DNA of 59,984 bases from Gammaproteobacteria bacterium (GCA_009842245.1 VYFT01000046.1:1-59984); one strand, 5' to 3'; positions 27,235-38,300 are shown, numbered from the stretch's first letter. The notes: generated from the sequence alone by a model not told the origin. Numbers and translations are program-made.

Positions 27235-28809
27235 TTATTTACTCTTTGAGTCGACGAACATAGGTTCTCGCGCGGTCATTATCAATTGACCAGCCAGTTC
27301 CTCGCCGATTCCAATTTCCAAATCCAATACGTCTGGGATCGCTAAATCCGCTAGGTCCTCAACCGTATAGATTCCTTCGGCTGCGAGTCTCCATGCTAGA
27401 GTGTCGGTCATCCCTTCCATGCCGAGAAGTTCTGCGCTGGGTGCGTTAGACGGAGACCCGTCGGACACGCCCGCTTCTTTGTCTTCTTCGAGTGCTGCTT
27501 CTGCTCGAGATCGCAATATTGAGACAACGTCTTCAGAAAAACCCTCAATCGCGAGCATCTCATTTATGTCGCAATAGGCGATTTCTTCCAGTGAATTGAA
27601 ATTCTCTTCGATCAGTACAGAAGCTAAATCCTCGTCGACAAGTAATCTCTCCATGTACAACTCGACAAGTTGCTGTTCTCGAGCTTCTTGCTCTTGAATG
27701 ACTTCATCGTAGCTGCGAATGTTTAACTTCCACCCACTAAGTTCGCTAGCCAAACGGACATTTTCTCCGTTCGTTCCGATAGCGGCAGCGTGATGTTCCG
27801 GTTGTACAAGGATGTCCATGGAATGTAAGTCTTCATCCTTGATGATTTGTTCGATTGTCGCTGGACTTAAAGCACTGATAACGAGTTGAACAGGATCGTT
27901 GTGCCACAGCAAAACGTCGACGCGCTCGTGCCCCAATTCCGTAGACACGGCCTGTACTCGGGAGCCGCGCATGCCAACACAAGCACCGACTGCATCGATT
28001 CGGCCATCGTTGGTCGTAACTGCGATTTTCGCTCTTTGTCCAGGAATCCTAGCTGCAGCTCGAATTTCAATAACGTCTTCAGCGATCTCAGGAACTTCGA
28101 GCTTGAACAGTTCAATCAACATTTCCGTGCAAGTTCTGGACAGTATCAACTGCGGTCCTTTGTTCTCCGGGTCGATTTTCATTAAGTAAGCCCGAATTCG
28201 ATCGTCGACTCGATAATGCTGGCGAGGGATCATGTGTTCTTTGAAAAGAATTGCCTCGACATTGCCCGCGAGCTCCACAATGAGAAAGTCTCTGCCCATG
28301 CGTTTGACGGTTCCGTGAACGAGTTTGCCTACTTGAGCGTTAAACTCATCGGCAACTCGATTACGTTCGGCTTCACGAACTTTTTGAAAGATTACTTGAC
28401 GTACGATTTGTGCCATGATGCGCCCGTGGTCCACCGTCTGCCAAGGTTCCTCCCATTTATCGCCTAGTTTCAGATCGGGATTTTTCTCCTTAGCGTCCTC
28501 CAACGTAATATGAGCATCGGGATTAAACACCTGAGTTGTCCAATCGCCGGCGTCATATTGCTCCCACCGACCAGCGCGATCCGCAACCTCTTCGGCCATT
28601 TGAGCTGGGTCGACGACAGTCCACACACGGAACGTGTTGCACGTCGATGTCATCCAGTCTATCGAAACGCGAAAATCAGCGTCTTCTCGGGTGCGACGTT
28701 TAGTCGCAGTAGCGAGAGCGGACTCAATTGCAGCAAAAACGATTTCCTTCGAAATTCCCTTTTCGTTAGACACGGATTCCACCGCGTTACTTATTTCTTT
28801 GAAGTTCAT
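27235..28809 (-). CDS. nusA: Transcription termination/antitermination factor NusA
   Basis: A 524-residue NusA that binds RNA polymerase and modulates pausing and termination. I start it at ATG 28809 (MNFKEISNAVESVSNEKGI), the usual NusA N-terminus. An upstream frame to 28845 would overlap rimP and adds no conserved sequence. Domains: N-terminal RNA polymerase-binding region, S1 (VHGTVKRMGRDFLIVEL), KH1/KH2 with GACVGMRGSRVQAV and AIGTNGENVRLAS, and two C-terminal acidic helix-hairpin repeats. The gap to rimP is 13 bases. Confidence 0.96.
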   Translation of the reverse strand: MNFKEISNAVESVSNEKGISKEIVFAAIESALATATKRRTREDADFRVSIDWMTSTCNTFRVWTVVDPAQMAEEVADRAGRWEQYDAGDWTTQVFNPDAHITLEDAKEKNPDLKLGDKWEEPWQTVDHGRIMAQIVRQVIFQKVREAERNRVADEFNAQVGKLVHGTVKRMGRDFLIVELAGNVEAILFKEHMIPRQHYRVDDRIRAYLMKIDPENKGPQLILSRTCTEMLIELFKLEVPEIAEDVIEIRAAARIPGQRAKIAVTTNDGRIDAVGACVGMRGSRVQAVSTELGHERVDVLLWHNDPVQLVISALSPATIEQIIKDEDLHSMDILVQPEHHAAAIGTNGENVRLASELSGWKLNIRSYDEVIQEQEAREQQLVELYMERLLVDEDLASVLIEENFNSLEEIAYCDINEMLAIEGFSEDVVSILRSRAEAALEEDKEAGVSDGSPSNAPSAELLGMEGMTDTLAWRLAAEGIYTVEDLADLAIPDVLDLEIGIGEELAGQLIMTAREPMFVDSKSK

Positions 28810-28822
28810 TTTGACTGATTCA

Positions 28823-29290
28823 CTAGTTAAACTCAGGGACCACACGCGCTCGACGAACTTGTTCGAATCGAATCTCGAACTCTTGCTCGTCCATTTCTAC
28901 TAAGAAAGAGTCCGCGTTACAGCTATTGAGCCGCCCACGAACATGCGTTCGACCTTCTACTGGCCAAGATAAGCGCACATCTATGAGGGTTCCGACGCGA
29001 CTCGCAAATTGCCGAGGTTTGAACAAAATTCGATCCAATCCAGGCGAAGACACCTGTAGTGTCATGTTTTGCGGGAACTGTGCCTCCACATCCAAGACAC
29101 CCTCTATTTGGTTACTCACTTCAGCGCAATCGTCGACCGTGATTCCCTTATCTGAATCGATGTATACGCACAGATTAACACGGCTCTTAAAGATGGTGTA
29201 GTCAACGCCCCAAATTTCGTACCCCATTGCCTCAATGGTAGCGGATAACAACTCTTCTATGTTGGTATTTCTAGAACTCATGGTCCGCAA
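28823..29290 (-). CDS. rimP: Ribosome maturation factor RimP
   Basis: A 155-residue RimP needed for 30S assembly. The YEIWGVDYTIFKSRVNLCVYID and ITVDDCAEVSNQIEGVLDVE segments are diagnostic, as is SSPGLDRILF. It is the first protein gene of the nusA operon, downstream of tRNA-fMet, exactly as metY-rimP-nusA in E. coli. Confidence 0.96.
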   Translation of the reverse strand: MRTMSSRNTNIEELLSATIEAMGYEIWGVDYTIFKSRVNLCVYIDSDKGITVDDCAEVSNQIEGVLDVEAQFPQNMTLQVSSPGLDRILFKPRQFASRVGTLIDVRLSWPVEGRTHVRGRLNSCNADSFLVEMDEQEFEIRFEQVRRARVVPEFN

Positions 29291-29330
29291 ACGTCAAATG
29301 TATAAATACTCTCTACTCGGCCTCAAACCG

Positions 29331-29353
29331 TACGGCACCTAAAAGGTGCCGTA
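29331..29353 (-). promoter_or_regulatory. Perfect hairpin in the rimP leader
   Basis: TACGGCACCT (29331-29340) and AGGTGCCGTA (29344-29353) form a perfect 10-base-pair stem with a three-base loop, between tRNA-fMet and rimP. On the minus-strand transcript no U-run follows it, so it is less likely to be a simple terminator than a processing site (RNase III type) or attenuator that separates the tRNA from the rimP-nusA message. Inferred. Confidence 0.5.
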
Positions 29354-29516
29354 AAACACACTAAAGGGTAGAACAGGCGACTGTAAGCTAATTCACTTAC
29401 AAGGTATGAACGTTTTTGAAGTGCGCGCTCTTCCCATCGTCCGATGCGAGTCGCAAACGCTAGATGATCTAGTAGTTAAATTGAATCTCCACTACCGATA
29501 TTTCTGTTGACCACCG

Positions 29517-29592
29517 TGGTAGCGGGGGAAGGATTCGAACCTCCGACCTATGGGTTATGAGCCCATCGAGCTACCAACTGCTCCACCCCGCA
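29517..29592 (-). tRNA. metY: Initiator tRNA-fMet (CAU)
   Basis: A complete 76-base cloverleaf with encoded CCA; anticodon CAT at 29557-29559. Initiator features are present: three G-C pairs (GGG/CCC) in the anticodon stem, A11:U24 in the D stem, and an unpaired first position. Here the 1:72 mismatch is U:U instead of the usual C:A. Location upstream of rimP-nusA matches metY of E. coli. Confidence 0.95.
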
Positions 29593-29700
29593 TCAGAAAC
29601 CTGCATATTATAAGAATGACCGTTGTACAGGACAGACCTCGACAGCAACCATGAGCTTTCCGTAAAAAGCGACGAATGTTGTACTGAGCGCGTGTTGGAT

Positions 29701-29787
29701 TGGTGCCGAAGAGAGGACTCGAACCTCCACGAGCATACGCTCACCACCCCCTCAAGGTGGCGTGTCTACCAATTTCACCACTTCGGC
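29701..29787 (-). tRNA. leuU: tRNA-Leu (GAG)
   Basis: An 87-base class II tRNA with a long variable arm, acceptor GCCGAAG pairing with CTTCGGC, encoded CCA, and anticodon GAG (complement of 29751-29753). It lies between secG and tRNA-fMet, the same place as leuU in E. coli. Confidence 0.96.
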
Positions 29788-29866
29788 AAGAATTTCGCTA
29801 TATCATTGAAGCGAGTTTAGTGATACTAGCCCCAATTAGACTGCTACCCTCCTCAGTGCGAACACT

Positions 29867-30379
29867 CTACAGATCCGGAAGCGTATCTCCATCTTCAGAT
29901 TCTGTCTCTGGTGGGGGTAACGTGTCTCCATCCTCTTCTTCTTCGTTGAGGAGTTGTTCGAGTATATCACCTTCATCTCTAGGATCACTAGGTGTCTCGT
30001 CATCTTCGGGCGTTGACGTGGTATCGGATTCATCGGAGGGTAGCAGATCTTCCTCTGTAGGAATTGAGAAATCATCAAGAGTCTCTTCGTTATTCTGAGG
30101 AAGGTCTCCAAAGTTATAACCTTCAGATTGTTCTTTTGACTTTTCCTTCGCGGTATACGCCAGCGTAAAGGTAACAGCAAAGAACCCTATAGCCAGCATA
30201 GCGGTAAATTTAACCAAAAAGGGAGTTGCGCCACTAGAACCAAAGATGGTGTTTGCAGCTCCACTACCAAATGCTGCACCGATGTCTGAACCACGACCTT
30301 GCTGAATCAACACTAAAGCACCGAGCGCAACGCAAACGACTACCAAAAGTATTAGTAGTACGATTTCTAACAATTCCAT
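29867..30379 (-). CDS. secG: Protein translocase subunit SecG with acidic tail
   Basis: A 170-residue SecG, the small subunit of the SecYEG channel. Residues 1 to about 78 hold the two membrane helices and the LIQQGRGSDIGAAFGSGAANTIFGSSGATPFL loop region typical of SecG (the family spans about 75-110 residues). The remaining 90 or so residues are a Glu/Asp/Ser/Pro-rich low-complexity tail. In the known SecG topology both ends face the periplasm, so the acidic tail would be periplasmic. It lies two bases after tpiA and upstream of tRNA-Leu. Confidence 0.93.
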   Translation of the reverse strand: MELLEIVLLILLVVVCVALGALVLIQQGRGSDIGAAFGSGAANTIFGSSGATPFLVKFTAMLAIGFFAVTFTLAYTAKEKSKEQSEGYNFGDLPQNNEETLDDFSIPTEEDLLPSDESDTTSTPEDDETPSDPRDEGDILEQLLNEEEEDGDTLPPPETESEDGDTLPDL

Positions 30380-30381
30380 AA

Positions 30382-31119
30382 TTAACTTCTACCCACTATT
30401 TGACAAATAGAGTTGAACGAACCAGGATCGAGCGAAGCGCCGCCGACTAAAAAACCATCAATGTTTGGTTGGTTAATTAGTTCCTCCGCGTTCTTTGGAT
30501 TGACACTTCCTCCATACAAAATACGTAGATCACTTCGTTCGCTTCCGAGGTACTCCCGAATTTTACCGTGCATCTCTTCAGCATCAACTGGACTCGCCGA
30601 AATTCCGGTACCGATAGCCCAAATGGGTTCGTACGCGACTACTACTTCGGCTATCTGAATCGTCTCAAGCAAATTCTTCAGCGCTTGAAGTTGATGTTGC
30701 ACAACAGTCTGCGCACTTCCCTCTTGGCGCTGTTCCAATGACTCTCCAACACACAACACTGAAATCAAGTTCGCATCCAAGCAGGACTTCAGTTTCCGGT
30801 CAACTATTGTATCGTTTTCTCGATAAATGGTCCGTCGTTCCGAATGCCCGACAATTGCGAATGTCGCGCCAGTGTCTCCAACCATAGTCGCAGCAACCTC
30901 CCCAGTAAAAGCACCTTGGACGTCCCCGTGGACATTCTGTGCGCCCACTGAGACAAATCCTCGAAGGCGCGTATCACAAGCTAAGGTATGAACATACACA
31001 AATGGAGGTGCAAGCCAAATATCAACACCGGGAACTTCTTCTAACCGAGCAGAAAACTTGGAACACAGATCTCGCGAACCGTTCATTTTCCAGTTTGCTA
31101 CGACTAAAGGGATACGCAA
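30382..31119 (-). CDS. tpiA: Triosephosphate isomerase
   Basis: A 245-residue glycolytic enzyme interconverting dihydroxyacetone phosphate and glyceraldehyde-3-phosphate. The N-terminal VVANWKMNGS lysine, GHSERR histidine, catalytic Glu in VAYEPIWAIGTG, and ILYGGSVNPKN phosphate loop are all present. Length is standard. A TATAAT box sits about 35 bases upstream of its start. Confidence 0.97.
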   Translation of the reverse strand: MRIPLVVANWKMNGSRDLCSKFSARLEEVPGVDIWLAPPFVYVHTLACDTRLRGFVSVGAQNVHGDVQGAFTGEVAATMVGDTGATFAIVGHSERRTIYRENDTIVDRKLKSCLDANLISVLCVGESLEQRQEGSAQTVVQHQLQALKNLLETIQIAEVVVAYEPIWAIGTGISASPVDAEEMHGKIREYLGSERSDLRILYGGSVNPKNAEELINQPNIDGFLVGGASLDPGSFNSICQIVGRS

Positions 31120-31152
31120 GATATCAGTCGTGATTACCTAGAGAATCGAGAA

Positions 31153-31158
31153 ATTATA
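31153..31158 (-). promoter_or_regulatory. Possible -10 box before tpiA
   Basis: A perfect TATAAT on the minus strand (complement of ATTATA), 34 bases upstream of the tpiA ATG. The -35 candidate (CGGACA at a 15-base distance) is poor. It could drive tpiA-secG-tRNA-Leu-tRNA-fMet-rimP onward. The rest of 31120-31328 shows no gene. Confidence 0.4.
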
Positions 31159-31328
31159 GGCAACGTTTTACAGTGTCCGATGCCCCATGAAGTACGACCA
31201 CAAATAGCACCGTACGAACATTCTTGAAACAGCTGAGGTACGACCAACCCGTATATCTCGGTTTGTTTTCTGGATGCAGTGTGTCCTAACGATTCGATTC
31301 CGATCGGTATTCATCAAGGTAAGAGAAA

Positions 31329-32675
31329 TTAACAATTTTGAATGAAGTTTGCTAAGGCTTGTGCCTCTTGTTCGACCAATGTGGCGTCAGGTCCCTCCAC
31401 CATGACGCGCACCACCGGTTCCGTCCCTGATGGTCGAACCAAAACACGATAGCAGTCATTATGTGCTCGATTGACTTCTTCCACTCGATCCATGACCTTG
31501 GATTTGGCCACTACTAACTCCGGTTGACAAGATGGTACGTTCAGCAATACTTGTGGAAACTGTTCCATATCTGCGACCAATTCCGAAAATGGACACTTTT
31601 GTCTCCAACTAGCCTGCACTATTTGCAACGCTGAGATGATTCCGTCCCCGGTTGTCGTACTACGATGACAAAGAATGTGGCCAGAAGTTTCACCTCCGAG
31701 CCCCCATCCAAGCTCAGTGAGTCTCCTACTCACATGTCGATCGCCTACCGCAGAACGAGAAAACGGTATCCCTAATTTACCTAAAGAACGTTCAAGACCT
31801 AAATTTGACATGTCGGTTCCAACTACGCCACCCTCAAGGGTCCCGTTCAACTGCTGCATCTTTGCCAATCCGTAGAGTATGCGATCGCCATTCAGGATCT
31901 GTCCATCGGCAGCAATCGCGATAACACGATCACCGTCGCCGTCAAGTGCAAATCCAATGTCTGCATCGCGTTTTTGAATTTCTTCTTGTATGGCTACAAG
32001 TGCAGTAGAACCACAGTGTTGGTTTATGTTGAAACCGTTTGGGCGCGTACCGATCGAATAGACTTCCGCACCGAATTCTCGAAAAATAGTAGGTGCTAGG
32101 CTGTAGCAAGCACCGTTAGCACAGTCCAATACGACCCGAAAGTTGGTTAAATCCAAGTCTGGGTTGACTGTCGACTTGCAAAAGTCGATGTACTGTTCCC
32201 GCGTATTCGCTGGCCTTTTCGCGCGCCCCAATTCTTCAGCATCCACCGTCGTAATCGGTAGATTCATCGAATCTGCAATACTCGACTCCTGTGAGTCCGA
32301 CAACTTGCGACCGTTTTGATCGAAAAACTTGAAGCCGTTGTCTTGGTAGGGGTTATGCGACGCGCTAATCACAACCCCGAGATCCGCGTTCGAGTTGCGC
32401 GTAAGAAATGCAACACCTGGTGTTGGAAATGGACCGAGCAATCCTACGTCCACTCCAGCGGCGATAAGACCAGCTTCAAAAAGGGACTCGAGCAGATATC
32501 CAGAAATCCTCGTATCTTTGCCGACTAGGACATACTGACCATTTCGTTGTTTGACTTCGCGACCAATAACCCAGCCTAATTTCAAGCACAGATCAGGGGT
32601 AATCGGAGCTTCGCCGACCCGACCACGAATGCCGTCGGTGCCAAAAAGTTGGAAGTCTACAGGACGGTCGCCCAT
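31329..32675 (-). CDS. glmM: Phosphoglucosamine mutase
   Basis: A 448-residue enzyme converting glucosamine-6-phosphate to glucosamine-1-phosphate for peptidoglycan and LPS precursors. The N-terminal FGTDGIRG, phosphoserine loop ISASHNP (S106), metal loop DGDGDR, and C-terminal RPSGTEPVVRVM are diagnostic. It lies 23 bases after ftsH. folP, which in Pseudomonas and E. coli lies between ftsH and glmM, is missing here. Confidence 0.97.
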   Translation of the reverse strand: MGDRPVDFQLFGTDGIRGRVGEAPITPDLCLKLGWVIGREVKQRNGQYVLVGKDTRISGYLLESLFEAGLIAAGVDVGLLGPFPTPGVAFLTRNSNADLGVVISASHNPYQDNGFKFFDQNGRKLSDSQESSIADSMNLPITTVDAEELGRAKRPANTREQYIDFCKSTVNPDLDLTNFRVVLDCANGACYSLAPTIFREFGAEVYSIGTRPNGFNINQHCGSTALVAIQEEIQKRDADIGFALDGDGDRVIAIAADGQILNGDRILYGLAKMQQLNGTLEGGVVGTDMSNLGLERSLGKLGIPFSRSAVGDRHVSRRLTELGWGLGGETSGHILCHRSTTTGDGIISALQIVQASWRQKCPFSELVADMEQFPQVLLNVPSCQPELVVAKSKVMDRVEEVNRAHNDCYRVLVRPSGTEPVVRVMVEGPDATLVEQEAQALANFIQNC

Positions 32676-32698
32676 TAGGGTCGCTGACCTACGTGCTA

Positions 32699-34648
32699 CT
32701 AGGAATCTTCAGCTGGTTTGGTAAACGGGGGAGGTGCAGACTCGGAGCTGATGTCTTCGGTTTTATCTTTGAGCTTCTTCTTCTTCGGCGGCGGTGCATC
32801 AGTCGGCTCTTCCGGTGCTCGTGGTTTGCCTCCGGCCATGATATCGCCAACTTGTTCAGGACTGAGCGTCTCGTACTCCATTAAAGCCTCAGCCATGACA
32901 TGCAACTTATCCATATTTTCTTGAAGAATCTCTTTCGAGCGTTGATACAATCGAGTAACAATTGATTGAACCTCGGCATCAATCTTTTCTGCAGTAGCTT
33001 CCGACACGGACAACGGTTTATTCCCAGCCGACATGCCAAGAAATACCTCGCCGTCATTTTCGTCGTATGTAAGTACACCGAGTGATTCAGAAAATCCCCA
33101 CTTTGTAACCATGTTTCGAGCAAGTTGCGTGATCCGTTCAATGTCATTGGACGCGCCAGTGGTTACTTTTTCCGAACCGTTTATCAATTCTTCAGCAATA
33201 CGACCACCGTAGAGAGAACAAATTTGAGACTCGACAGCGGTCTTACTCAAGCTGTATTTATCCTCCTCAGGTAAGAACATAGTGACACCTAATGCTCTTC
33301 CTCTGGGTACTACGGTTACTTTATAGACTAAGTCGTGCTCTGGAACTAGATACCCTACTATCGCATGTCCAGCTTCATGGTAGGCAGTAACAAGTTTTTC
33401 TTTTTCTGACATGACCATGGATTTGCGCTCCGAGCCCATCATGATCTTGTCTTTGGCTTTTTCAAACTCTTCCATGCCGACAAGTCGTCGAGCCGCACGA
33501 GCACCGAATAGCGCCGCTTCATTTACGACATTTTCTAGGTCTGCGCCAGAAAATCCTGGAGTCCCACGTGCAATGGTTAGTGGATTTACATCGTCTGCGA
33601 GCGGAACACGACGCATGTGTACTTTCAGTATCTGTTCCCGTCCACGAATGTCAGGAAGCGGTACCACGACTTGTCGATCAAAACGGCCTGGACGCGTTAA
33701 CGCTGGATCCAGCACGTCCGGTCTGTTTGTTGCCGCAATCACAAGGACACCGTCATTTGCTTCAAAGCCGTCCATTTCAACCAAGAGTTGATTCAGTGTT
33801 TGTTCCCGCTCATCGTGGCCATTTCCTAAGCCAGCACCACGATGCCGACCGACGGCGTCGATTTCATCGATAAACACTATACAAGGAGCATGCTTCTTGG
33901 CTTGCTCAAACATATCCCGTACTCTCGAAGCACCAACTCCGACGAACATCTCCACGAAATCGGACCCTGAGATGGAGAAAAACGGAACTTTCGCTTCGCC
34001 CGCAATCGCTTTTGCGAGAAGTGTCTTTCCGGTTCCAGGTGCTCCGACCATGAGTGTACCTCGTGGAATGCGGCCACCAAGCACTTGGAAGCGAGACGGA
34101 TCTTTCAGAAACTCTACGAGTTCTTGGACATCTTCTTTAGCTTCGTCGACACCCGCTACATCTTCAAAGGTTGTCTTGATCCTTTCGTCAGACAGAAGTT
34201 TCGCTTTGCTTTTACCGAAGGCCAACGGACCACTGCGCCCTCCTACTCCCTGCAACTGTCGCATCATGAGTAAGAAAAGACCAACAATGAGCAATATCGG
34301 CAGAAGCGTGAGAAACACCTGCATCCAAATGCTGTTTCGATTACTGGGTATGGTGTTAACTTCAACACCTTGAGCCACGAGCTCGTTAGCCAGTGAAGTG
34401 GGGTCTGTGTTCGGCAATAGATTCACAAGAAACGACGTGCCGTCCTTTTCCTCCCCCAACACAATAATTGATGTGCTAGACTTTTCCTGGATCTTAACCT
34501 TTGAAATTTCTTGCGAATCGACAAGAGTCCTAAATTGAGTGTAATTTATCGCATTCGGACCCGGCCGTTGTACTAAGCTGTTAAAGAGGAACAGCAGTAC
34601 CAATACTACGACCACCCAAAGAATAATATTTTTTGCGGTTGAGCTCAA
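32699..34648 (-). CDS. ftsH: ATP-dependent zinc metalloprotease FtsH
   Basis: A 649-residue inner-membrane AAA protease that removes misassembled membrane proteins and short-lived regulators. Two N-terminal membrane segments flank a small periplasmic domain. The AAA module has Walker A GAPGTGKT and Walker [12 protein letters not shown], and the zinc site is HEAGH (H424, E425, H428). The C-terminus ends in a Pro/Lys/Glu-rich tail. Upstream, 34649-34920 is 272 bases without a gene; rlmE (ftsJ) and yhbY, often found there, are absent. A CTTGAA followed by AT-rich sequence lies in that gap but does not make a convincing sigma32 promoter. Confidence 0.98.
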   Translation of the reverse strand: MSSTAKNIILWVVVVLVLLFLFNSLVQRPGPNAINYTQFRTLVDSQEISKVKIQEKSSTSIIVLGEEKDGTSFLVNLLPNTDPTSLANELVAQGVEVNTIPSNRNSIWMQVFLTLLPILLIVGLFLLMMRQLQGVGGRSGPLAFGKSKAKLLSDERIKTTFEDVAGVDEAKEDVQELVEFLKDPSRFQVLGGRIPRGTLMVGAPGTGKTLLAKAIAGEAKVPFFSISGSDFVEMFVGVGASRVRDMFEQAKKHAPCIVFIDEIDAVGRHRGAGLGNGHDEREQTLNQLLVEMDGFEANDGVLVIAATNRPDVLDPALTRPGRFDRQVVVPLPDIRGREQILKVHMRRVPLADDVNPLTIARGTPGFSGADLENVVNEAALFGARAARRLVGMEEFEKAKDKIMMGSERKSMVMSEKEKLVTAYHEAGHAIVGYLVPEHDLVYKVTVVPRGRALGVTMFLPEEDKYSLSKTAVESQICSLYGGRIAEELINGSEKVTTGASNDIERITQLARNMVTKWGFSESLGVLTYDENDGEVFLGMSAGNKPLSVSEATAEKIDAEVQSIVTRLYQRSKEILQENMDKLHVMAEALMEYETLSPEQVGDIMAGGKPRAPEEPTDAPPPKKKKLKDKTEDISSESAPPPFTKPAEDS

Positions 34649-34920
34649 CAGATCAGGCCTCTTGCCTTGAATTTATTCCTTGTAGACAGGTCTATAGACC
34701 CATTCAAATTTGTTAATTAGCGTTGTATATTCAACATATATTGTATAGGTAGTGCTGATTTATGTCGTTTCAAGACGGCATTGTGACAACACTCATCATT
34801 ATTAGATTGTTTACTACTTGCAGAAGTTACGACCTAACAAATCCGTTCAATCGACGAATGTTTTGTCCTGTGCTTGATCTTCCATTCGCCCAAGGTACAT
34901 GGGCTCTTTGCAGTAGCAAA

Positions 34921-35391
34921 CTAAATATGCTCTACAGCTAGGATCAGCCACTCCTTCTCGCGAACTCCCTCCCCTACATAGAAGGATTGTTGTACTTTCT
35001 TGCCCATCATGGCTCGCGCTAACGGCGAAATATTCGATATCAGACCAGCACGTACATCGGACTCATCTTCGCCGACGATTCGATAACGGACCTGAGTCCC
35101 CGCTTCGAGATCCTCTAGAGTTACGGTTGCACCGAAGATCACCGTGCCCGTATTTTCGATCTTTGAAACATCAATCACTTGTGCCGCGGCTAGCTTCGCT
35201 TCGATGAAGCGAATTCTTGCTTCCATCAAGCCCTGTTTCTCCTTGGCTGCGTGATAATCAGCGTTCTCGCTCAAGTCCCCGAGTTTTCGTGCATCGCCAA
35301 TCGCCCGCGATACGGTTCCGCGTTCATTTTTTAGTGCTTCTAACTCGGTGCGTAATTTTTCAGCACCGGCCACCGTTAATGGGGCTGGCAT
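34921..35391 (-). CDS. greA: Transcription elongation factor GreA
   Basis: A 156-residue factor that rescues backtracked RNA polymerase by stimulating transcript cleavage. The N-terminal coiled coil with the [19 protein letters not shown] tip (conserved acidic pair) and the C-terminal FKBP-like domain are seen. Its start overlaps the end of carB by 16 bases; carA-carB-greA is a widespread gammaproteobacterial order. Confidence 0.97.
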   Translation of the reverse strand: MPAPLTVAGAEKLRTELEALKNERGTVSRAIGDARKLGDLSENADYHAAKEKQGLMEARIRFIEAKLAAAQVIDVSKIENTGTVIFGATVTLEDLEAGTQVRYRIVGEDESDVRAGLISNISPLARAMMGKKVQQSFYVGEGVREKEWLILAVEHI

Positions 35392-38300
35392 ACCTGTGCT
35401 CCTTCGTATAGCTCCTGTAATCTTCGCACATGTAGCGGTCTTCCAAACGCGATCGACTTACAGATCGCCGCCCCACCAGCTAAGGTTGTGGTATAGGGAA
35501 CTCGTTTTTGTAGTGCTAAGCGTCGAATCACGGCTGAGTCAGCAATACTTTGTTTACCTTCTGTCGAATTCACAATTAATGCAACATCGCGTTCATTCAA
35601 CAGATTTGTGACGTCAGGTGGACCTTCTGTTACTTTATTCACCACTTCAGCTTCGATACCGTTTTCTTTAAGCACGCGTGCAGTCCCTCGTGTCGCAATG
35701 AGTGAAAAACCAAGTTCACACAAATTCTTTGCGACGGCAGCAACATACGGCCGATCTGAAGTTTTGACACTAATTAACGCTAATCCGTTTTTAGGAGGTA
35801 CTTCACCCGCAGCGATTGACGCTTTTGTAAATGCTTCTGCAAACGAATCTCCAATACCCATTACTTCGCCCGTCGATTTCATCTCAGGTCCAAGGATAGG
35901 ATCAACTCCAGGAAATTTAATGAAGGGAAATACCGGTTCTTTCACAAAAGTATGTACTGGTACGACCTCTTCCGTATATCCCTGTTCTGCTAGACTCTTA
36001 CCCACCATACATCGTGCGGCAACCTTTGCTAGCGAGTACCCGATACATTTTGACACGAAAGGTACGGTTCTTGACGCACGCGGATTCACTTCCAGTACGA
36101 ATACATTCTCGTTTTGTACCGCCAATTGGACATTCATTAGACCAACGACGTGCAATTCGTAGGCAAGATCTTTCACTTGCTCGCGAATAGCTCTTTGAAT
36201 TGCAGGACTCAGCTCATGAGGAGGGAGCGAACACGACGAATCTCCAGAATGCACACCAGCTTGCTCAATGTGTTGCATGATCGCGCCGATCAAAACAACT
36301 TTACCGTCGGAAACAACGTCAACGTCGACTTCTACAGCTTGGTCAAGAAAGCGATCAAGTAGGACAGGAGCAGCATTGGAAACCGGAATAGCACTAGCGA
36401 GATAGACTTCTAACTCTTCTTCGTTGAAAACCACTTCCATGGCGCGGCCACCCAAAACATAGGAAGGACGTACGATAATTGGATACCCTATTTCTCGAGC
36501 CGCGCGGATACCGTTCTCTAGGGTAGTTGCCGTACGGTTGGAAGGTTGTCTTAAACCCGTTTGTTCGATGACCTCTTGAAAGCGCTTTCGGTCCTCGGCA
36601 CGGTCGATAGCGTCCGAACTTGTCCCAATTGTGGGTACCCCCATATCGGTAAGCCGATCGACCAACTTCAAGGGTGTCTGACCACCAAATTGGACAATCA
36701 CGCCATCTGGTTGCTCTACATCAATGATTGCTAGTACATCTTCCAACGTTATTGGTTCGAAGTACAGTCTATCCGATGTATCGTAGTCAGTCGATACCGT
36801 CTCCGGGTTGCAGTTCACCATGATGGTCTCATAGCCGTCCTCGCGCATCGCCATCGCCGCGTGGACACAACAATAGTCAAACTCGATTCCTTGGCCAATG
36901 CGATTCGGTCCGCCGCCTAAAACTACGATTTTCTTTCGATCACTAGGAAACGCTTCGCATTCCTCTTCGTACGTTGAGTACAAATAAGCGGTGGTGGCGG
37001 GAAACTCTGCCGCACAGGTATCTACGCGCTTGAATACTGGTTGAATACCACGTTCGATTCGCCACTCTCGTACTTTTCGTTGAGTGCTTTGTAACAAGTC
37101 CGCGATCCGTAGATCAGAAAATCCATCTTGTTTCCACGCATACATATCTTCCGCGCTCAGTTCTTCTAATGACGACTCTGAAATCCTCCGCTCAACTTCG
37201 ACGAGCTCAGCGATTTGCGCTAGGAACCAAGGATCAATATTTGTTGCGTTGTGTACTTGGTCTAAAGAGAAATTTTGGCGAAATGCATCGGCTACATACA
37301 GTATCCGATTTGCACTCGGTTGATGTAATTCTTCAAACAATCGTCGGTAGTCTTGCGGAAAGACATACTCGATACCAACGGGCTCCATACCAGAGATACC
37401 GATTTCGAGACTGCGAAGGGCTTTCTGAAACGATTCTTTGAAAGTTCGTCCGATGGACATGACCTCGCCCACAGACTTCATCTGGGTGGTCAGTTGATCT
37501 TTGGCTTGATCAAACTTCTCAAACGTAAAACGAGGAATCTTGGTAACAACGTAGTCAATTGACGGTTCAAACGACGCTGGCGTTATGCCGGTGATATCGT
37601 TTTGTAGTTCGTCCAAGGAAAAACCAATCGCAAGTTTTGCTGCTACTTTTGCGATGGGAAATCCAGTAGCCTTGGAGGCAAGCGCGGAGGATCTCGAAAC
37701 CCGAGGGTTCATCTCAATCACGATCATGCGCTCGGAATGCGGATCCAAGGCAAACTGCACGTTTGAACCCCCAGTCTCCACCCCGATTTCCCGGAGCACC
37801 TCGATCGCGGCGTTCCGCATTCGTTGATACTCCTTGTCAGTGAGCGTTTGGGCTGGAGCGACTGTAATCGAGTCGCCGGTGTGGATGCCCATAGGATCGA
37901 CGTTCTCAATGGAACAGACAATAATGCAATTGTCTTTGCAATCTCGCACGACTTCCATTTCATACTCTTTCCAACCAAGTAAAGATTCGTCGATCAGAAG
38001 TTCATGCGTTGGCGAGAGTTCCAAACCGTGCGCGCAGATCTCGTCGAATTGAGCCATGTCGTACGCAATTCCACCGCCCGATCCACCCAGGGTAAAGGAA
38101 GGTCGAATAATACAAGGAAATCCCAGTTGCGCTTGTACTTTGTGGGCGTCGTCTAAGTTGTGCGCAATCCCCGAACGCGCAGTTTCCAGACCTATGTTTT
38201 TCATGCATTGGTCGAACAGTTCTCTGTCTTCTGCTTTATCGATAGACGTCCGACTAGCACCGATAAGTTCTACGTTAAATTTCTCTAAGATCCCCTCACG

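Noticed and set aside
35608-36162. 184-codon open frame antisense to carB
   Set aside because: Composition is that of a reverse-frame shadow, and carB is unambiguous across it.
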